64,000 nucleotides of DNA. Source: Xylophilus sp. (GTDB lineage: Bacteria; Pseudomonadota; Gammaproteobacteria; Burkholderiales; Burkholderiaceae_C). Below, piece by piece: positions 60,638 through 64,000 of the stretch. A program made the position numbers and the translations under genes. Within the stretch, counting starts at the first letter, position 1. Each line of letters opens with the position of its first letter. The notes under the pieces were generated by a model, which saw only the letters and a program-made list of their open reading frames with translations, was not told the DNA's origin and did not search any database. Location: assembly GCA_009914555.1 (NCBI GenBank), contig WNDY01000019.1:1-64000 (forward strand). The letters are read 5' to 3'.

Positions 60638-61404
60638 CCGAGCGCGATGCGGCGAAAGCCCGCCGCATCCAGCCGCAGGGCTTCGGCGCGCGGCGGCAGC
60701 GCGGCGAGGTCCCAGTCGCTGAGCACGCGGCGCTCGGTGCCGTCCGGCAGTGCGTGATCAGCCGGGCGATGGGTGTGGCCGTGCACCAGTGTCGTGGCGC
60801 CGGCCTGCTGCATCCATTGGCGGGTCAGCGCCGGGTCGGCGTCGGCATAGGCCGCCTCCGCCTGCTTGCGCGACGCGCTCTCGCTGCGGATGCCGCGCGC
60901 CAGCAGCCGGCGTTCGGCCAGCGGCCGGGCCAGCACCTGCGCCTGCCAGGCTGGAGAGCGCACCTGCGCGCGAAAGCGCATGTAGTCGTGGTCGTCCAGG
61001 CAGAGCGCGTCGCCGTGGCTCAGCAGCACCCGCCGGCCGGCGAAGGCCAGCACCGTCGGATCGGCCAGCGCGGCCATGCCGGCGCGCGCCAGGAACGCCT
61101 CGCCGAGCAGGAAGTCGCGGTTGCCGGCGATGAAGTACAGCGACAGCCGCTGCGACGCTTCGCGCAGCGTCTGTCCACACGCATCCTCGAAGCTGCCGGA
61201 CACGGCCGCGTCGTCGCCGATCCAGACCTCGAAGAGGTCGCCGAGAATGAACACCGCGTCGGCCGGCGTGCGGAACAGGTAGTCGCGCCAGGCGGCGACC
61301 GTCAGCGGCTCGCTCTCCTGCAGATGCAGGTCCGCGATGAAATCGACCGCACGCCAGTGCGGCGGAGCGACCAGCTCCGCGCACCGGGGTGCGGCCTCGG
61401 CCAT
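60634..61404 (-). CDS. lpxH: UDP-2,3-diacylglucosamine diphosphatase
   Basis: A 256-residue metallophosphoesterase of lipid A synthesis that hydrolyses UDP-2,3-diacylglucosamine to lipid X. The metal motifs are DFIADLHL, GDLFEVWIGDD, GNRDFLLGEAF, LSHGDALCLDD and VHGHTHRPA. LpxH identifiers such as the ESASRKQAEAAYADAD segment also fit. Start is ATG 61404. It is 20 nt downstream of ppiB. Confidence 0.93.
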   Translation of the reverse strand: MAEAAPRCAELVAPPHWRAVDFIADLHLQESEPLTVAAWRDYLFRTPADAVFILGDLFEVWIGDDAAVSGSFEDACGQTLREASQRLSLYFIAGNRDFLLGEAFLARAGMAALADPTVLAFAGRRVLLSHGDALCLDDHDYMRFRAQVRSPAWQAQVLARPLAERRLLARGIRSESASRKQAEAAYADADPALTRQWMQQAGATTLVHGHTHRPADHALPDGTERRVLSDWDLAALPPRAEALRLDAAGFRRIALG

Positions 61405-61424
61405 GGGACGCGGGGAGGCGGTGC

Positions 61425-61937
61425 TCAGAGCAGGACGGCCTTTTCGATGACGACGTCGTCCTTCGGCACGTCGTCATGGAAGCCCTTGCGGCCGGTCTTC
61501 ACGGCCTTGATCCTGTCGACCACATCGGTACCGTCGATGACCTTGCCGAACACGGCATAGCCCCAGCCCTGCGCGCTGGGCGCGGTGTGGTTCAGGAAGC
61601 CGTTGTCGGCCACGTTGATGAAGAACTGCGAGGTGGCCGAGTGCGGCGCGTTGGTGCGCGCGAAGGCGACGGTGTAGTTGTCGTTCTTCAGGCCGTTGTC
61701 GGCCTCGTTCTCGATCGGCGCGTCGGTGGGCTTTTGCTGCAGGCCGGGCTCGAAGCCGCCGCCCTGGACCATGAAGCCGGGAATCACGCGGTGGAAGATC
61801 GTGTTGTCGTAATGGCCCTTCTTCACATAGGCCAGGAAGTTCTCGACCGACTTCGGCGCCTTGTCGGCGTCGAGTTCGAGCGTGATGACGCCGTAGCCGG
61901 CGATGTGCAGTTCGACCTGCGGGTGGGTGGTGCTCAT
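61425..61937 (-). CDS. ppiB: Cyclophilin-type peptidyl-prolyl isomerase (cytoplasmic)
   Basis: A 170-residue single-domain cyclophilin. The active-site region has [18 protein letters not shown], and the Asn/Thr-rich [20 protein letters not shown] and [20 protein letters not shown] are all family features. No signal peptide. It lies 45 nt downstream of ppiA and 20 nt before lpxH. Confidence 0.95.
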   Translation of the reverse strand: MSTTHPQVELHIAGYGVITLELDADKAPKSVENFLAYVKKGHYDNTIFHRVIPGFMVQGGGFEPGLQQKPTDAPIENEADNGLKNDNYTVAFARTNAPHSATSQFFINVADNGFLNHTAPSAQGWGYAVFGKVIDGTDVVDRIKAVKTGRKGFHDDVPKDDVVIEKAVLL

Positions 61938-61982
61938 GGTCTGCTCCTTGGACGGCAGGTGGATGGGTGTGCGGCGCGCCGG

Positions 61983-62546
61983 CTACGGGAGCACGGTGGC
62001 CGCGGTGAGGGTGACGGGCGTGAGCGGCACGTTCTGGTGCGGACCCTTGTTGCCGGTGGGCACGGCGCGGATGCGGTCGACCACGTCCATCCCCTGCACC
62101 ACGCGCCCAAAGACGGTATAGCCGTAACCGTCGGGCTGCGGCGCGTTGAGGCTGGGATTGTCCTTCAGATTGATGAAGAACTGGGACGTGGCGGAATTCG
62201 GATTGGACGTGCGGGCCATGGCGATGGTACCGCGGTCGTTCTTCAAACCGTTGGCCGCCTCCAGCGGGATCGGCGCGCGCGTAGGCTTCTCGCGCAGGTC
62301 GGTGGTGTAGCCGCCGCCCTGGATCATGAAGCCGTCGATCACGCGGTGAAACACCGTGCCGTCATAGTGCTTGTCGCGCACGTACTGCAGAAAGTTCTCG
62401 ACCGTGCGCGGCGCCTTTGCCGCATCGAGCTGGACCACGATGTCGCCCGCCGAGGTGGCGAGCCTGACCCGCGGCCCGGGGGCGCCCTGGGCCGACGCGG
62501 CAGCCGTGGCGAGCCCGAAGGCAGCCAGGCAGAACATGCGGCGCAC
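61983..62546 (-). CDS. ppiA: Cyclophilin-type peptidyl-prolyl isomerase (periplasmic)
   Basis: A 187-residue cyclophilin with a signal peptide (MFCLAAFGLATAAASAQGA), cleaved near AQG. The mature fold has [38 protein letters not shown] and GYTVFGRVVQGMDVVDRI. GTG 62546 is the longest start, and ATG 62537 is an alternative. The 5' end is overlapped by the preceding L,D-transpeptidase frame for about 185 nt. Confidence 0.92.
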   Translation of the reverse strand: MRRMFCLAAFGLATAAASAQGAPGPRVRLATSAGDIVVQLDAAKAPRTVENFLQYVRDKHYDGTVFHRVIDGFMIQGGGYTTDLREKPTRAPIPLEAANGLKNDRGTIAMARTSNPNSATSQFFINLKDNPSLNAPQPDGYGYTVFGRVVQGMDVVDRIRAVPTGNKGPHQNVPLTPVTLTAATVLP

Positions 62547-63837
62547 AGCGCCGTGCGGGGACAGGAGCGTCTCCGATGACTCCTTCGAAAAAGATCTTCC
62601 ACTGGCCGCCCTGGCGCAGCCAGTACTGCCGCTTGACCGCGCCGGTGCGCGCGCCGTCGAGCACTTCGCCGAAGGTCACGACCATGGTGTCGGCCTTGTC
62701 GTTCCAGCGCAGGAGGGACAGGTCCTTGAGCCGGATCTCGCGGCCCTCGGCGCGTACCGCCTCGGCCGCGAGTTGCGGCGTCCATTCGGCCAGCGACTTG
62801 CCGTAGCTCTTGAAGTCGGGGGTGTAGAAGGCGAGCAGGCGGTCCATGTCGCCGCTGGACTTGGCCGCGCGCCAGGCGTCGAGCACGCCCTCGAAGGCCC
62901 TGGACTCCGGCTGCACCGCGAGCGGTGCCACCCATTGCAGGTGCGAAGCGATCACCACCGGCGTACTGCGCGGCTCGACCGTGCGCAGGATGCGCTCCAG
63001 GGCCGGGTTGGCCAGCACCACGCAGCCGTCGGTGGTCAGCGGCGCGCGCGAGAACTGGTCCCGGGGCGTGCCGTGCAGCCAGATGCCGCCGCCGGTCTTG
63101 CCACGGCTCAGGTCCAGCGGGTTCGGGTAATTGATCGGCAGGGCACCAGCGCCGTAGAAGTCCTTCAGCGTCGCCTTGTTGAGGTTGCCGGTGATGTAGT
63201 ACACGCCCAGCGGCGTGCGCAGGTCACCCTCGACCGACTTCTCGATGCCCGACTTGCCGAGCGAGATGTAATAGTCGGCCACCAGCTGCAGGCCATTGGC
63301 CGTGTTCTCGAACAGGTAGAGCCGCGAACGCGAGGCGTCCACCGCGATCGCATGCCGGCTGCGCGGTGCGAGCGTGAGGAACTGCGACGGAATCGTGTGG
63401 GCCGGCGGGCGCTCGCGCAGCGCCTTCAGACGCAGCTGCGACTCCTGACGCAACTCGTCGAGCTGGGCCACCATGGCCGCCGGCATGCCGTCGGCTATGT
63501 CGCCCAGGCGCCGCAGCGGCCGGGTCCGGCCGGCCAGCAGGTCGCCATAGACCAGTTGCGCCAGCTGGAAGTTCGGATACCTGGACGCCAGGTGCTCGGC
63601 CTTGGCCAGCGCTTCGCGCGAGCGCGAGGCGCCGATGAGGCGATAGACCTCGATGAGCAGGGCTTCGGCCTCGCCGTCGTGCGAGGCGGCCGGTGCTGCC
63701 TGGCGCGCCGGCGTCCTGGCCACGGGCGGTGCATGCCGGCGTTCTGCGGCCTGGCCAGCCCAACACAGGCCCCACAGGACCACCGCCGCCGCCAGTCCTG
63801 CGGACCGCGCGGGGCGCCGGGAAAGAGAAAATTTCAC
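62362..63837 (-). CDS. L,D-transpeptidase (YkuD) with NTF2-like C-terminal domain; apparent stop loss
   Basis: A 491-residue exported protein. A signal peptide (SAGLAAAVVLWGLCWAGQAA) precedes a helical region, then the YkuD domain with DASRSRLYLFENT, and the catalytic region IWLHGTPRDQFSRAPLTTDGCVVLAN with His and Cys. A C-terminal NTF2-like domain follows (SSGDMDRLLAFYTPDFKSYGKSLAEW to RQGGQWKIFFEGVIG), as in a subset of such enzymes. Related proteins would end here (near 62572). The frame continues for about 70 Arg/Gly/Ala-rich residues (DAPVPARRCAPHV...) that are out-of-frame ppiA sequence, so a one-base deletion in or near the expected TGA seems likely. Confidence 0.85.
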   Translation of the reverse strand: MKFSLSRRPARSAGLAAAVVLWGLCWAGQAAERRHAPPVARTPARQAAPAASHDGEAEALLIEVYRLIGASRSREALAKAEHLASRYPNFQLAQLVYGDLLAGRTRPLRRLGDIADGMPAAMVAQLDELRQESQLRLKALRERPPAHTIPSQFLTLAPRSRHAIAVDASRSRLYLFENTANGLQLVADYYISLGKSGIEKSVEGDLRTPLGVYYITGNLNKATLKDFYGAGALPINYPNPLDLSRGKTGGGIWLHGTPRDQFSRAPLTTDGCVVLANPALERILRTVEPRSTPVVIASHLQWVAPLAVQPESRAFEGVLDAWRAAKSSGDMDRLLAFYTPDFKSYGKSLAEWTPQLAAEAVRAEGREIRLKDLSLLRWNDKADTMVVTFGEVLDGARTGAVKRQYWLRQGGQWKIFFEGVIGDAPVPARRCAPHVLPGCLRARHGCRVGPGRPRAAGQARHLGGRHRGPARCGKGAAHGRELSAVRARQAL

Positions 63838-63895
63838 GTCAGAAAATCAGGCCATGCAGCCGACGACTGCTGCCATTGCCACCACGCCGCCGCCG

Positions 63896-64000
63896 TCACG
63901 CGCCGGACGACTCCTTCGTGATCACCCAGCGGCCGTCGGACTTCTGCAGTTCGAGCGTCTTGCGGCCGGAGGACTTGTAGGTGCCGGCCACGTAGTCCTG
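63896..64000 (-). CDS. C-terminal end of an NTF2-like-domain protein (partial)
   Basis: The last 34 codons and stop (63896-63898) of a minus-strand gene that begins beyond the right edge. The visible residues QDYVAGTYKSSGRKTLELQKSDGRWVITKESSGA match the end of a SnoaL/NTF2-like domain similar to the C-terminus of the adjacent L,D-transpeptidase. It lies 58 nt upstream of that gene, so both are probably in the same operon. The N-terminal domain cannot be seen. Confidence 0.6.
   Translation of the reverse strand, partial: QDYVAGTYKSSGRKTLELQKSDGRWVITKESSGA

Overview
The window looks like chromosomal DNA from a high-GC betaproteobacterium of the order Burkholderiales, most likely family Comamonadaceae (Variovorax/Xylophilus-like). 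This is inferred from gene content and order and from protein style, not from a database search. Supporting signs are the xseB-ispA-dxs and ispD-ispF arrangements, the pair ppsA/ppsR, a second infA beside an RRM protein, relA preceded by an overlapping alpha/beta hydrolase, and an RpoD with a long Ala/Lys-rich N-terminus. Almost all of the window is housekeeping DNA. The clearly accessory parts are the first ~1.1 kb and three PIN-type toxin-antitoxin loci.

Layout. 1-1.1 kb: the end of an IS256-like insertion sequence, a mandelate-racemase-superfamily pseudogene that it appears to interrupt, and a radC-like pseudogene, all on the 3' side of a tRNA-Val(GAC) gene with its own terminator. This looks like a decayed genomic-island edge. 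1.3-9.9 kb: relA with its upstream hydrolase, a 3-hydroxybutyrate dehydrogenase, a SIMPL-domain protein, an OmpR/EnvZ pair, and ispD-ispF. 10-16.5 kb: mfd, two adjacent toxin-antitoxin modules, a CbiM-like membrane protein and serB. 16.5-24.5 kb: two small conserved proteins of unknown role, a DEAD-box helicase, a DUF6172-like protein, a class A penicillin-binding protein, a diguanylate cyclase and a Tat-exported PhoD-like phosphatase. 24.5-29.5 kb: dnaG and rpoD, with a DnaA-box-like site and palindromes upstream. 29.6-37.2 kb: ammonium transporter, cardiolipin synthase, a tiny lipoprotein, a RibD-type deaminase domain, an HTH regulator and FKBP, and a DUF4212/sodium-solute symporter pair.

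37.3-46.6 kb: ppsA, a PHD/PIN toxin-antitoxin module, the divergent ppsR, a YnfA-like protein, a small orphan gene with infA and an RRM protein, then dxs-ispA-xseB on the minus strand. With ispD-ispF this puts four isoprenoid genes in the window. 46.6-52.8 kb: a Rieske oxygenase behind a possible terminator/attenuator, a DMT exporter, a GGDEF protein paired with a MinD-like ATPase, an NAD(P)-binding protein divergent from an AraC regulator, and a LysE exporter. 52.8-64 kb: glnS-uppP, a secreted Tyr/Pro repeat protein, a decayed region, aroQ, LysR divergent from an extradiol DOPA-dioxygenase-like gene, a carboxylesterase, and a minus-strand run with L,D-transpeptidase, two cyclophilins, lpxH and mtfA, which mostly serve the cell envelope.

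No CRISPR array, prophage or clear antiphage island was seen. The least explained signals are a short G-rich/TATA element that recurs at gene boundaries, the orphan terminator ahead of the Rieske gene, the palindrome/DnaA-box cluster ahead of dnaG, and an apparent stop-codon loss that runs the L,D-transpeptidase frame into ppiA.
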